Below, piece after piece: positions 25,489-34,387 of a stretch of 64,000 nucleotides of DNA (its first letter is position 1; every line of letters begins with the position of its first letter). Both the position numbers and the translations under genes were made by a program. The stretch is from NCBI GenBank assembly GCA_963812245.1, contig CAWEUK010000003.1, positions 1 through 64,000 of the forward strand, given 5' to 3'. Under the pieces are notes generated by a model. It was given only the letters and a program-made list of their open reading frames with translations, had not been told where the DNA came from and searched no databases. The stretch comes from Salsipaludibacter sp963812245. Lineage in GTDB: Bacteria; Actinomycetota; Nitriliruptoria; Nitriliruptorales; Nitriliruptoraceae.

Positions 25489-26823
25489 ATGCGACGTCTG
25501 CTGCTGGCCATGGTGACGGTCGCGATCGTGACGGTGGTCGCGGCATCCGTGGCGGGTGCCTGGGTGGGCCTGCTGGTCGGCGCCGTCACCAGCGTCGTGC
25601 TCGCATGGCGGCTGCAGGTGGCGTGGGACCGCGAGGTGGGCGTGGTGACGTCGCAGGTGCAGGGGTGGCAGGACGGGTCGCGACCCCGCACCGTGAGCGG
25701 TCGAGACCTCACCGCCCTGCGTGGGCTCGGCGACGCACTGGACAGCGTCGGTCGGGACGTCGACGCGTCCCTGGCTGCCCTGCACCAGGACCTGCCGTGG
25801 CGTCGCGAACTGATCGAGGCTCTGCCCGTCCCAGCAGTGCTGTTCGGTGACGACGGCTACCTGGTGACTGCCAACGACGGGGCGGCCGACCTGTTGCGGG
25901 TGCCCGCGGACGGGGAGCGCACGACGATGCTCGCTGCCCTGGGCAATGCCCAGTTGGCGGCGGCCGTGCGACGGGTCACGGACCAGGCCGTCACGGTCGA
26001 TGCCGACGTGGGTGGCAAACTGGTCCGTGCCACGGTCGTCGGGGTCGGGGAGCAGCGAATGGTGATGATCACCGACCGCACCCAGGAGCGTCGAGTCGAG
26101 GATGTGCGTCGCAACTTCGTGGTCAACGCGTCGCACGAACTCAAGACCCCGGCCATGGCCATCCAGGCGTTGGCGGAGGCGTTGGTGGTGATGGTCGGCA
26201 GGGATCCCGCCCGCGTGCCGGGCCTGGTCGACCGGCTCAACAGTGAGTCGCATCGGCTGGTCAGGTTGGTCCACGACCTGCTCGACCTGCGCCGACTGGA
26301 GGAGGATGTCGAGGTGGTGCGCGATGCCGTCGACATCGTCGACGTCGTCACCACCGAGGTGGACGACATGCAGGCGTGGGCCACGGAACGGGAGGTGGCC
26401 ATGTCAGTTCGCGTGCCGCAGCGCGCCTGCGTGATCATGGATCCCGAGGACCTGCACCTGACGGTGCGCAACCTGGTCGCCAACGCGATCCAGTACAACC
26501 GCCCGGGCGGCACCGTGGTCGTGACGGTGACCGGCGGGTGGCCGGTGGTGCTGGAGGTGGCCGACACCGGCATCGGCATTCCCAAGGCCGACATGGACCG
26601 GGTCTTCGAGCGCTTCTACCGGGTGGACGTGGCGCGGTCGCGGGCCACCGGTGGGACGGGCCTGGGCCTGTCGATGGTGCGCCACGCCGTCGAGCGCAAC
26701 GGTGGTCGCCTGGAGGTCGAGTCGTTGCTGGGCAGTGGCAGCGTGTTCCGAGCCCTGCTGCCGGCCGGCCAACCCGATCCCGGGCAGTCCGACAGCGAGG
26801 CCGGGGCAACAGTCGACGGATGA
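25489..26823 (+). CDS. senX3: Sensor histidine kinase, SenX3/PhoR-like
   Basis: 444 residues, 31 bp after the response regulator. Two N-terminal hydrophobic segments (about 1-45), a PAS-like region (about 110-200), the HisKA H-box VNASHELKTPAMAIQ (phospho-His 216), then N-box NLVANAIQYN, G1 DTGIGIPKADMD, F-box FERFYRVD and G2 GTGLGLSMV of the HATPase domain. It should phosphorylate the RegX3-like regulator under phosphate limitation, restrained by PhoU and Pst. The absence of a large extracytoplasmic loop fits SenX3/PhoR kinases that sense through Pst-PhoU. Confidence 0.9.
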   Translation: MRRLLLAMVTVAIVTVVAASVAGAWVGLLVGAVTSVVLAWRLQVAWDREVGVVTSQVQGWQDGSRPRTVSGRDLTALRGLGDALDSVGRDVDASLAALHQDLPWRRELIEALPVPAVLFGDDGYLVTANDGAADLLRVPADGERTTMLAALGNAQLAAAVRRVTDQAVTVDADVGGKLVRATVVGVGEQRMVMITDRTQERRVEDVRRNFVVNASHELKTPAMAIQALAEALVVMVGRDPARVPGLVDRLNSESHRLVRLVHDLLDLRRLEEDVEVVRDAVDIVDVVTTEVDDMQAWATEREVAMSVRVPQRACVIMDPEDLHLTVRNLVANAIQYNRPGGTVVVTVTGGWPVVLEVADTGIGIPKADMDRVFERFYRVDVARSRATGGTGLGLSMVRHAVERNGGRLEVESLLGSGSVFRALLPAGQPDPGQSDSEAGATVDG

Positions 26824-26898
26824 CCTGCGCCGGGTCGCTGCACGGCATCATCGACACCGAGACCATGTGGCTACGGTCACGGCCATGAGTGAACAGAC

Positions 26899-27615
26899 AT
26901 GAGCGAGGCCACTGCCCCGACCGATCCTGGCGACAGCCCGCCACTGACCGCGATGTCGGGCAAGACGCGACGCGCACCCGTCGTGATGGCGCGACTGGCC
27001 AGCGAGCACCACGACGCCGAGATCGCCCTGGACTTCGACGGGCCGTTCCAGTTGTTGGTGGCGACGATGCTGTCGGCCCAGTCGACCGACGTGAAGGTCA
27101 ACGAGGTCACGCCAGCGCTGTTCGCTGCCTACCCCGATCCCTTCGCCATGGCCGAGGCGACCCGGGAGGACCTCGAGTCGATGGTCGGCCAGTTGGGGCT
27201 GTTTCGCCAGAAGTCGAAGAACCTCCAGGCGACCGCTCGCATCCTGGTGTCCGAGCACGACGGCGAGGTCCCGCAGTCGATGGAGGCACTGACGGCGTTG
27301 CCCGGGGTCGCCCGCAAGACGGCCAACGTGGTGCTGTCCAACGCCTGGGGTGACAACGTGGGGGTGGTGGTCGACACCCACGTCACCCGGGTCGCGCGCA
27401 GACTGCGGTTCACGACCCAGGAAGGCGCGGTCAAGATCGAGCGCGACCTGATGCGCTTGTTTCCGTCGGAGCAGTGGTTGGACGTGTCCGACCTGTTGAT
27501 CTTCCATGGTCGGCGCGTGTGCCATGCCCGCAACCGGCGCTGCGGTGCGTGTGTCGTGGCCGACCTGTGTCCGTCGGACGCCACCGCGAATCGCACTGAC
27601 AAGGCGCGGCCGTAG
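26899..27615 (+). CDS. nth: Endonuclease III
   Basis: 238 residues. A base-excision-repair DNA glycosylase/AP lyase for oxidised pyrimidines. The helix-hairpin-helix LPGVARKTANVV carries the catalytic Lys, VVDTHVTRVARR carries the catalytic Asp, and the C-terminal [4Fe-4S] cluster Cys pattern C-x6-C-x2-C-x5-C (CHARNRRCGACVVADLC) is intact. The first 25 residues are a leader not found in all relatives, and the Shine-Dalgarno is weak, so the start could be the ATG at 26953. The stop codon lies within the first unit of a repeat shared with the gap before trkH. Confidence 0.93.
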   Translation: MSEATAPTDPGDSPPLTAMSGKTRRAPVVMARLASEHHDAEIALDFDGPFQLLVATMLSAQSTDVKVNEVTPALFAAYPDPFAMAEATREDLESMVGQLGLFRQKSKNLQATARILVSEHDGEVPQSMEALTALPGVARKTANVVLSNAWGDNVGVVVDTHVTRVARRLRFTTQEGAVKIERDLMRLFPSEQWLDVSDLLIFHGRRVCHARNRRCGACVVADLCPSDATANRTDKARP

Positions 27616-27775
27616 GAAGCCTGCTGGTTGCGTCGAATCCTGTTGGCGGCCGCGTGGGAGTGTGCTCGCCTGGCGGCTCGCAACTCCGGCGGTGCGGGCG
27701 CGGCCGTAGGAAGCCTGCTGGTTGCGTCGAATCCTGTTGGCGGCCGCGCGGCCGTAGGAAGCCTGGCGCTGCGTC
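27606..27775. repeat. Dispersed GCGGCCGTAGGAAGCCTG repeats between nth and trkH
   Basis: Units beginning GCGGCCGTAGGAAGCCTG start at 27606, 27700 and 27748. The first two run about 48 bp and end in CGGCCGC, so each is bounded by a 7-bp inverted repeat; the third is truncated after its shared first part. The spacing is 94 and 48 bp. The array fills the gap between two convergent genes and includes the nth stop, so it may double as a bidirectional transcription end. Confidence 0.85.
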
Positions 27776-27782
27776 GAGTCGC

Positions 27783-29288
27783 TCACACGCGAGCGCGCAC
27801 CAGGGTCCAGGTCCAGCCGATCAGGGCGAAGGCTGCCATGAACTCCAGTCGTCCCAGCCACATCTGGATGAAGTAGATGGCCTTGAGGGGAATCGGGTTG
27901 TCGGGCGCCAGCAGTCCCGAGGTCAGGCCGACGTTCGCGGCAGCCGACGTCGATTCGAACATCGCCATCGTCAGGTCGAAGCCGTAGAACACACCGGCCG
28001 CAGCACCAGCCAGGTACATCAGCATGTAGAGCACGAGGATCGTGACGGCCGAACGCACGACGTCGTCACGCAGGATCTGGCGACGCTTGCCCGTGTACCC
28101 ACTCATGACCACGGCCGCGTCGGGCATGATGGACCGCTTGATGTCGCGCGACAGTGACTTGGCGGCCAGCCCGATCCGCATGGCCTTCATGCCGCCGGCG
28201 GTGGATGAGGCCATCCCGCCCAACGCCATCGCGATCACGATTCCCGCCGGTGCGATCAGGCCCCAGTCCGTGACGTACAGGGAGCCGGCGTTGAACGCGA
28301 AGCCCGTCCCGGTGTGGGCCGACACGAGCGTCAGGATGCCCTTGCGGTACAGGCCGGCAACGGTGTCGTACGTGCCCGCCCGAACCAGGCCGAACACCAC
28401 GATCGTCGCCGTGACGGTCGTGGTGACGGCCAGCGAGCGCAGTTCGAGATTCCTGGACGCACCCTGGGCTCGTCGATTCCACAGCAGGTAGTGCATCCCG
28501 AACGACAGCGTGCCGGCGATCATGAGCACCAGCACGACGGTCTCCATGGCAGCCGAGTGGTAGTAGCCCATCGACGGTGAGTTGGGGGTGAAGCCGCCCG
28601 TGTCGAAGGCGGCCATGAAGAGGTTGAAGCCATGGAAGAGGGCGCGACCGGGGGAGAAGCCTGCAAACCGGGCCGTGACCCACAGGGCAGTCGTGCCCAC
28701 CACGGTGTAGATCGCCGCGACGATCCAGATGAAGCGGGCGGTCTGGACGATCGAGGGCACGATGCGGTCGTCGCGGCCCTCGCCGACGTACAGCGTGGAG
28801 ATCTGCGAACCGGCCGACGTCATGATCGTCAGCACCGCCACCACGATGCCCTGGCCACCGGCCAGGTGGGTGAGATGGCGCAACAGGTTCATCGGTTCGG
28901 ACAGGTGGTCGAGGTCCTGGAGCAGGGACAGGCCCGACGTCGTGTAGCCGGACATGGCGTCGAAGCCGGCATCGAAGTAGCTGCTGAAATGGCCGGTGAG
29001 GTAGAGGGGAATGGCGGTGACCATTGTGGCCAGGATCCAGGCCAGTGCCACCGTGACCAGACCATGTGACCACTCGAGTTCCCTGGTGGTGCGCAGTCGT
29101 GTCCGCAGGTACTGGCCGAGCCCCACCGCCACCGCGATGCCGACCACCAGTGACGAGGCGTCGTTGGCGCGGCCCTGGCCGATGGCGACCACCAGCGGCA
29201 GCGCCATGACCGCCGACAACGACATCGTGATGATGCCGATGTAGTAGCCGATGACCTTGAGGTCCTCGCGGTCGGGGCGAAAGATCAT
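27783..29288 (-). CDS. trkH: Trk-type potassium uptake protein TrkH (first)
   Basis: 501 residues, about ten transmembrane segments. The four pore loops of the K+ transporter superfamily can be read: SGYTTSGLS, DTGGFTPNS, HTGTGFAF and AANVGLTSG, each with the selectivity-filter Gly. The MASSTAGGMKAMR segment is the conserved loop after the third pore helix. It moves K+ inward and is gated by TrkA-type RCK proteins, which are encoded upstream. The ATG begins one base after the stop of the 237-aa membrane protein gene, with no Shine-Dalgarno, so its translation depends on that gene. Confidence 0.93.
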   Translation of the reverse strand: MIFRPDREDLKVIGYYIGIITMSLSAVMALPLVVAIGQGRANDASSLVVGIAVAVGLGQYLRTRLRTTRELEWSHGLVTVALAWILATMVTAIPLYLTGHFSSYFDAGFDAMSGYTTSGLSLLQDLDHLSEPMNLLRHLTHLAGGQGIVVAVLTIMTSAGSQISTLYVGEGRDDRIVPSIVQTARFIWIVAAIYTVVGTTALWVTARFAGFSPGRALFHGFNLFMAAFDTGGFTPNSPSMGYYHSAAMETVVLVLMIAGTLSFGMHYLLWNRRAQGASRNLELRSLAVTTTVTATIVVFGLVRAGTYDTVAGLYRKGILTLVSAHTGTGFAFNAGSLYVTDWGLIAPAGIVIAMALGGMASSTAGGMKAMRIGLAAKSLSRDIKRSIMPDAAVVMSGYTGKRRQILRDDVVRSAVTILVLYMLMYLAGAAAGVFYGFDLTMAMFESTSAAANVGLTSGLLAPDNPIPLKAIYFIQMWLGRLEFMAAFALIGWTWTLVRARV

Positions 29289-29289
29289 C

Positions 29290-30003
29290 TCAACGTCGCG
29301 AGCGTGTGCGGCGGTCCCAGGCGATCACGCCGCCGGCAACCAGGGTGAACACGATCGCCACCACCAACTGCACCCTGTTCACGGGTGTTTCGAGGTACTG
29401 GGCCTCCACGACGACCTCGGCCTGGATCGCCCGCAGGGTCAGGCCGCCGCCGTCGTCGGGGTCGGTGCGCCTGACGACGCCCTGCACGCGCAACACGTCG
29501 CCACGCCGCGATGCATTGCCCGGCTCGTCGGCAAGGGTGGCGAGTTCACCGGGCAGCCAGACGGCCAGGCCGCTGTTGCCGCCCTGGAAGTCGGCGTGGC
29601 CCGACAGCGGTCCGAGGTCGAGTCCATAGGCGTCGTCGTTGACCAGGGTCCAGGCGCCGCCGTCGCGCTGGAGCACGTCGCCGACCACCTCGCCGAAGTA
29701 GATCACCACCTGGCCGTCGAAGGCGTCCGGACACGAGTTGACGGCGACCGACGACACCCGTCCGACCGGCGTGACGTTCTCGAGGTCGCTCGTCGGCGCA
29801 TCCGGCAGCGTGCGTTCACACGTCAGCGTCCGGGCGGCGACCGAGTCGGGATCCTCGGGGCCTGCGGGCACCACCTCCAGGGGCACGTGCGGTGCGGCCT
29901 CGTGCGCCCACTGGACGCTCGCCGCGATCGCCAGCATGGTGGCGAAGAACCCGACCACCAGCAGCCGTCGACGCAGGCGCGGTTCCAGCGTCCTCATCCT
30001 CAT
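29290..30003 (-). CDS. Unrecognised bitopic membrane protein in the trk cluster
   Basis: 237 residues; GGAGGTG six bases before the ATG. Hydrophobic helices near residues 12-30 and 208-226 frame an extracytoplasmic domain. That domain has two Cys (in LTCERTL and NSCPDAFDG), and beta-type segments such as VVIYFGEVVGDVLQ and RGDVLRVQGVVRR that look like an OB-fold, but I do not recognise a named family. It sits between the two trkH genes and is directly coupled to the downstream one, which suggests a role tied to K+ uptake. This is an inference from position only. Confidence 0.75.
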   Translation of the reverse strand: MRMRTLEPRLRRRLLVVGFFATMLAIAASVQWAHEAAPHVPLEVVPAGPEDPDSVAARTLTCERTLPDAPTSDLENVTPVGRVSSVAVNSCPDAFDGQVVIYFGEVVGDVLQRDGGAWTLVNDDAYGLDLGPLSGHADFQGGNSGLAVWLPGELATLADEPGNASRRGDVLRVQGVVRRTDPDDGGGLTLRAIQAEVVVEAQYLETPVNRVQLVVAIVFTLVAGGVIAWDRRTRSRR

Positions 30004-30070
30004 GGCGACACCTCCGGGGTCGGGACCGGCGAGTCCGTGGGCATCGAGTGGCCCCTGTCGTGGCTGGTGC

Positions 30071-31585
30071 TCATCGGTGACCTCGGAAGATGGCGACCAC
30101 GAACCCGGCCGCGGCGAAGATGCCCAGCCACTGGAGTCGACCCAGCAGCATCAGGATGGTGAAGAAGGTGGTCACGTACCAGGCCTGCCCGGGCTCGAGC
30201 ACGCCGACGTCGAGGCCGACGTTGCCCACTGCGGAGGTTGCCGTCAACAGCGCCCCACGCAGACCGATCGTGCCGCTGGCCCAGAGCAGGATCGTGGCAC
30301 CTGCCAGGATGGCGATCAGGAACAGCATGACCGTCGTCGCCGCGGACCTGACATGGGCGTCGGTGAGCACCTCTCGCCGTCCGAGTCGTTTCCACGAGGT
30401 CGTCGACACCGCGCCTTCCGGTTGCAGCACCTTCCTCACGTCGCCGATGACGCCCTTGGACAACAGGCCGGCGCGCAGCGTGCTGATGCCCCCACTCATG
30501 GATCCGAGCATGCCGCCCACCGTCATGCCCATGATCAGGGCAGCCGGCGCAAGGATGCCGAAGTCGCTGGAGAACACGTCAGGAGCCACCGTCGACAGGC
30601 CGGTCGTCGTCACGGCCGCGACGGCTGCGAAGGTCCCGTGCCGGGCGATCGGCAGCACCGATTCGAAGGTGCCGGCCCGGGCCAGGCCCACGACCGTGCC
30701 GGCCAGCACCGCGACCAGCATCCCGGCGTAGACGCGGAAGTTGAGGTCGTTGCGGATGCGGTCGTCGCGCCGTCGGGCAGCTGCCGCGAGCACACCGACG
30801 CTCGTGGCCGCCCCGAGCATCAGGGTCACGAGCATGAACTCGACCAGCACGGAGTGGTAGGAACCCACGGCACCACTGCTGGGGATGAAGCCCCCGGTCG
30901 TCGCCGCTGCGGCCACCAGGCTGATCGTGGTGACCGGCAGGGTCGCGATCGGGACGCCCGCAACCAGCAGCGCCGCACCCACGCCGATGATCCCGGTGAT
31001 GCCCAGCGCCCCGATCGTGCGTCCGGTGCGATGCAGCCCCTTGCGTGTGCGCGGCATCACGTGCTCGCTCATGGCATCGCCGGGAGACAGGCTCGACGCC
31101 AGCGCCCGTCGCGCCTCCAACAGCGACTGACCCATCAACAGGAACGCCGCGCCCCCGGCGATCTCCAACCAACTGCGCAACAGGACCAGGGAACGAGGCA
31201 GGTGGTCGAGATCGGCGACGAGGCTGTGCCCGGTGTTGGTGAGCCCCGAGACCGCGTCGAAGAACGCCACGTTGGCGTCGACGAAGTGGCCGGAGAGGTA
31301 GAAGGGGACGGCGGCAACGCTGGCACAGGCCAGCCAGGTTGCGGTCGCCGTGACGATGCCGCGCGTCCATGTGAGCTGCGCTGCCTGGATCGGGATGCGG
31401 CGGCCCAGCACGCCCATGGCCACGGCGGGCGCGGCACCGGCCAGCAGCGCGGTCGCGGCATTGACCTCGCCGAACGCGAACGCCACTGGCGCCAACACCG
31501 CGATCCCGGCCGCGAAGGCCAGCACGCCTGTGGCGCAGGCCCGGATGATGGCCTTGACGTCGTCGAGTGAGGGTGCGAGCAGCAT
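30071..31585 (-). CDS. trkH: Trk-type potassium uptake protein TrkH (second)
   Basis: 504 residues, about ten transmembrane segments, paralogous to the TrkH at 27783-29288. Pore loops read SGLTNTGHS, TTGGFIPSS, TTTGLSTV and VGNVGLDVG; the filter Gly residues are kept but neighbouring residues differ from the first copy, so ion selectivity or affinity may differ. The conserved post-pore loop is GMLGSMSGGISTLR. Its ATG directly follows the stop of a 65-aa membrane-peptide gene with no Shine-Dalgarno, again implying coupled translation. Confidence 0.92.
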   Translation of the reverse strand: MLLAPSLDDVKAIIRACATGVLAFAAGIAVLAPVAFAFGEVNAATALLAGAAPAVAMGVLGRRIPIQAAQLTWTRGIVTATATWLACASVAAVPFYLSGHFVDANVAFFDAVSGLTNTGHSLVADLDHLPRSLVLLRSWLEIAGGAAFLLMGQSLLEARRALASSLSPGDAMSEHVMPRTRKGLHRTGRTIGALGITGIIGVGAALLVAGVPIATLPVTTISLVAAAATTGGFIPSSGAVGSYHSVLVEFMLVTLMLGAATSVGVLAAAARRRDDRIRNDLNFRVYAGMLVAVLAGTVVGLARAGTFESVLPIARHGTFAAVAAVTTTGLSTVAPDVFSSDFGILAPAALIMGMTVGGMLGSMSGGISTLRAGLLSKGVIGDVRKVLQPEGAVSTTSWKRLGRREVLTDAHVRSAATTVMLFLIAILAGATILLWASGTIGLRGALLTATSAVGNVGLDVGVLEPGQAWYVTTFFTILMLLGRLQWLGIFAAAGFVVAIFRGHR

Positions 31586-31783
31586 CTAGAGCACGAGCGT
31601 GGCCAGCCACGACAGCGCCAGGCCCACGACGGCGACCACGAAGGCCATGGCCACCACCCAGCCGATGCCATTGAGTGCTCGTCGCCACGTCGGGGCCTCT
31701 TCGGGTCGATGCCAGGACCGCTCATCGCGCGGCCCGTGACTCGAGGCCTCCTGCCCCGCGCCTCCACGACGGCCGGCGGCCAT
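31586..31783 (-). CDS. Small single-pass membrane protein in the trk operon
   Basis: 65 residues: a charged N-terminal half (about 35 residues, rich in Arg, Glu and His) and one strong transmembrane helix ending at the C terminus (GWVVAMAFVVAVVGLALSWL). The start overlaps the stop of the upstream trkA gene (TGATG) and its stop directly abuts the downstream trkH start. This packing makes a real gene very likely although it is short. No family recognised. It might be a small accessory subunit of the K+ transporter, comparable in size to KdpF-like peptides, but without sequence evidence for that. Confidence 0.75.
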   Translation of the reverse strand: MAAGRRGGAGQEASSHGPRDERSWHRPEEAPTWRRALNGIGWVVAMAFVVAVVGLALSWLATLVL

Positions 31784-32472
31784 CAGCGTCCCACCAGGGC
31801 GGTGCGGACCTCGTCCTCGACGTCGGGTGCGGTCAGCACGAGCACCTCGTCACCGGGGCGGATCTCGGTGGCCCCGTGCGGCACGATCGTCGTGGTGCCG
31901 CGAAAGACCGCGGCCATCACGGCGCTCTCGGGCAGTTGCAGGCTCTCGACCGTGCGCACCGACGGTGCCGGCAGGAGGTCGCCGGATTCGTCGTGGTGGT
32001 TCGTGCCGTCGGGGATCTGGACCTCGAGCACGACCACGCGGCCCTCGCGCACCTGGGTGAGCTTGACCAGGTCGCCGACCGAGAACTCCGATTCGAGCAT
32101 CTCGGAGATGATCCGTGTCGATGACACCGCCTCGATGCCCAGCACCTCGAAGATCTCGACGTTCTTGGGTGAGTTCACCCGCGCGATGGCGCGCTTGACC
32201 CGGAACTCGGCGATCGCGAGCTGGCAGGCGACGAGGTTGTCCTCGTCTTCATGGGTCGTTGCGACGAACACGTCGGCCCGCTCGCTGCGGGCGTGGCGCA
32301 GGGTCTCGATGTCGCCGGCGTCGCCCTCGATGACCAGGACGTCGTGGTCGACCACCAGGTTCTCGCACCGGCTGGCGTGGCGTTCGATGACGGTGACGCG
32401 ATTGCCCTTGCTGACCATGTCCATGGCGATGTGGCGGCCGATGCGGCCCCCGCCGACGATGACGACGTACAT
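31783..32472 (-). CDS. trkA: Trk potassium uptake regulator TrkA/CeoC-like (RCK)
   Basis: 229 residues from ATG at 32472 (GGGAG upstream); the open frame extends further but without similarity. RCK_N Rossmann domain with the nucleotide-binding YVVIVGGGRIGRHIAMDM and the acidic residue ending strand 2 (VIERHASRC), then an RCK_C domain (about 140-225). It binds NAD(H)/ATP and gates TrkH. It starts two bases after the stop of the other TrkA protein; in actinobacteria such pairs are called CeoB and CeoC and are thought to form a mixed ring. Confidence 0.9.
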   Translation of the reverse strand: MYVVIVGGGRIGRHIAMDMVSKGNRVTVIERHASRCENLVVDHDVLVIEGDAGDIETLRHARSERADVFVATTHEDEDNLVACQLAIAEFRVKRAIARVNSPKNVEIFEVLGIEAVSSTRIISEMLESEFSVGDLVKLTQVREGRVVVLEVQIPDGTNHHDESGDLLPAPSVRTVESLQLPESAVMAAVFRGTTTIVPHGATEIRPGDEVLVLTAPDVEDEVRTALVGR

Positions 32473-32474
32473 GC

Positions 32475-33161
32475 TCAGCTCCCGTCGTGGTGATCGGCGA
32501 GGCGCTCCTGCTGGGAGGCCAGCAGGGACTTGACGTACCGACGATCGGCTCGGCGCAGGGCCACCGTGACGGTTTCGCCGTCGCGCAGGAGGTCGTCGCT
32601 GCGGGCGACCGACACCGTGTCGCCCCGGGCGATGGATGCGACCCGCAGGCGCCCGACCTCCTCGAACTCCCGGACCGACATGCCCTCGACCGCGCCCCCC
32701 AACCACAGGTCGACGATCTCGACATCGCCGGTGCCATGCCGGACGTGGTGGGGGAAGTCGCTGTCGCGGAACTCGTTGATGAACAACTTGGACAGGATGC
32801 CCGTCGCCGACACGTAGCGGACCCCCAGTTTGCGGTAGGTCTGCTCGCGACTGGGGTTGAACAGGCGGGCGACCGCCCGTGGCACGCCATAGAGGTGGTG
32901 GGCGATCTGGACGGCCATCAGGTTGGCGTTGTCCGATCGCGTGACGGCCAGCAGCCCGTCAGCGCGCGACACTCCCGCCTGCTCGAGCACGTCGCGGTCG
33001 GTGATGTTGCCGACCATGGTCTCGCCGTTGAAGGCCGTCCCGAGGGTCTCGAGTGCGCGTGCGTCGAGGTCGACCACGACGATGTCGAGGTCCGGGTCGT
33101 CGGACAACTGCTCGGCGACCTGCGATCCGAGTTGCCCACTCCCACCGATGATGATGTGCAC
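32475..33161 (-). CDS. trkA: Trk potassium uptake regulator TrkA/CeoB-like (RCK)
   Basis: 228 residues from GTG at 33161 (AGGA upstream), the first gene of the trk operon. The Rossmann motif is HIIIGGSGQLGSQVAEQL followed by VVVDLDARAL, with RCK_C in the last 80 residues. The upstream frame to 33254 is Arg-rich and not family-like. Together with the second TrkA two bases downstream it would make the cytoplasmic gating ring for the two TrkH subunits. Operon order is trkA-trkA-65 aa-trkH-237 aa-trkH. Confidence 0.9.
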   Translation of the reverse strand: MHIIIGGSGQLGSQVAEQLSDDPDLDIVVVDLDARALETLGTAFNGETMVGNITDRDVLEQAGVSRADGLLAVTRSDNANLMAVQIAHHLYGVPRAVARLFNPSREQTYRKLGVRYVSATGILSKLFINEFRDSDFPHHVRHGTGDVEIVDLWLGGAVEGMSVREFEEVGRLRVASIARGDTVSVARSDDLLRDGETVTVALRRADRRYVKSLLASQQERLADHHDGS

Positions 33162-33420
33162 GGCAGTCCTGCGCTCCCGGGACACCCTGTCCCGTCGCTC
33201 GCCAACAGTAGGGTCTGTCTCGCGAACTTGGTTGGCATTCGGTCGCCGCGGCATCTCACGTCACATCGTTGCGATCCACTCGCAGACAGACCCGGTCTGC
33301 CACGCGAACCGCGCCTCGTGGCGCGAGCGCCGCGACAACCTCGGTGCTCAACCCGTCCACGAGACAGACGCTGGGCCATGGGCGACGGGGAGTCGTGGGG
33401 GCGGTCGATACGCTGCCCCC

Positions 33421-34377
33421 ATGACATCTTCCACGCCCCACACCCTCCTGTTGGCCGCCCCCCGTGGATTCTGCGCCGGGGTCGATCGCGCCGTCCTGAT
33501 CGTCGAGAAGGCCCTCGAGGCCTATGGCGCCCCGGTCTACGTGCGCCACGAGATCGTGCACAACACCCACGTCGTGCAGTCGCTGGCCGATCGCGGCGCC
33601 GTGTTCGTGGAGGACGAGACCGAGGTGCCCGAAGGCGCGGTCGTGGTGTTCTCGGCGCACGGATCGCCGCCCGAGGCCTTCGCCAACTCCCGTGGGCTCG
33701 ACCACGTCCTGGTCGACGCCACCTGCCCGCTGGTGACCAAGGTCCACAACGAGGCCCGCAGGTATGCCGCGGCCGGCAAGGACATCGTCCTGATCGGCCA
33801 TGACGGGCACCAGGAAGTGGTCGGGACCATGGGCCAGGCACCGCGGTCGATCTCACTGGTCGAGACCCCCGAGGACGTCGATTCCCTGGACGACGTCAAC
33901 CCTGACAACATCGCCTACCTGACGCAGACGACCCTGTCGATGGACGAGACCACCCAGGTGGTCGACCGGTTGCGACAGCGCTTCCCGCTGCTGCAGCAGC
34001 CCAAGAAGGACGACATCTGCTACGCGACGACGAACCGCCAGGAGGCCGTCAAGACGCTCGCAGCGCAGTGCGACCTGATCCTGGTCGTCGGCTCGCAGAC
34101 CTCGTCCAACTCCAAGCGCCTGGTCGAGGTTGCCCGCGATCGTGGCACGGCAGCCCACCTCATCGACGATGCCAGCGAGATCGACGCCGGCTGGATGGAC
34201 GGGGTGGGAGTGGTGGGGCTCACCTCGGGCGCCAGCGCCCCCGAGGTGTTGGTGGACGAGGTCATCGAATGGTTCCGGGACCGTGGCCTGCTGACCGTTC
34301 GCACGGTCACCGTCGTGGACGAGGACGTCGAGTTCGCGCTGCCGTCGAACCTGGCACGCAAGCTCGCGCAGGTCTGA
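33421..34377 (+). CDS. ispH: 4-hydroxy-3-methylbut-2-enyl diphosphate reductase
   Basis: 318 residues from the ATG at 33421. Last enzyme of the MEP isoprenoid pathway, reducing HMBPP to IPP and DMAPP through a [4Fe-4S] cluster. The three cluster Cys are in place: C18 (GFCAGVDRA), C102 (DATCPLV) and C200 (DDICYATTNRQ). Other signatures include VFSAHGSPP, the catalytic TQTTLSMDET and GSQTSSNS. No Shine-Dalgarno is obvious, so the message may be leaderless or weakly initiated. It is divergent from the trk operon and converges with the RNase D gene. Confidence 0.95.
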   Translation: MTSSTPHTLLLAAPRGFCAGVDRAVLIVEKALEAYGAPVYVRHEIVHNTHVVQSLADRGAVFVEDETEVPEGAVVVFSAHGSPPEAFANSRGLDHVLVDATCPLVTKVHNEARRYAAAGKDIVLIGHDGHQEVVGTMGQAPRSISLVETPEDVDSLDDVNPDNIAYLTQTTLSMDETTQVVDRLRQRFPLLQQPKKDDICYATTNRQEAVKTLAAQCDLILVVGSQTSSNSKRLVEVARDRGTAAHLIDDASEIDAGWMDGVGVVGLTSGASAPEVLVDEVIEWFRDRGLLTVRTVTVVDEDVEFALPSNLARKLAQV

Positions 34378-34387
34378 TCCGCCCGGT

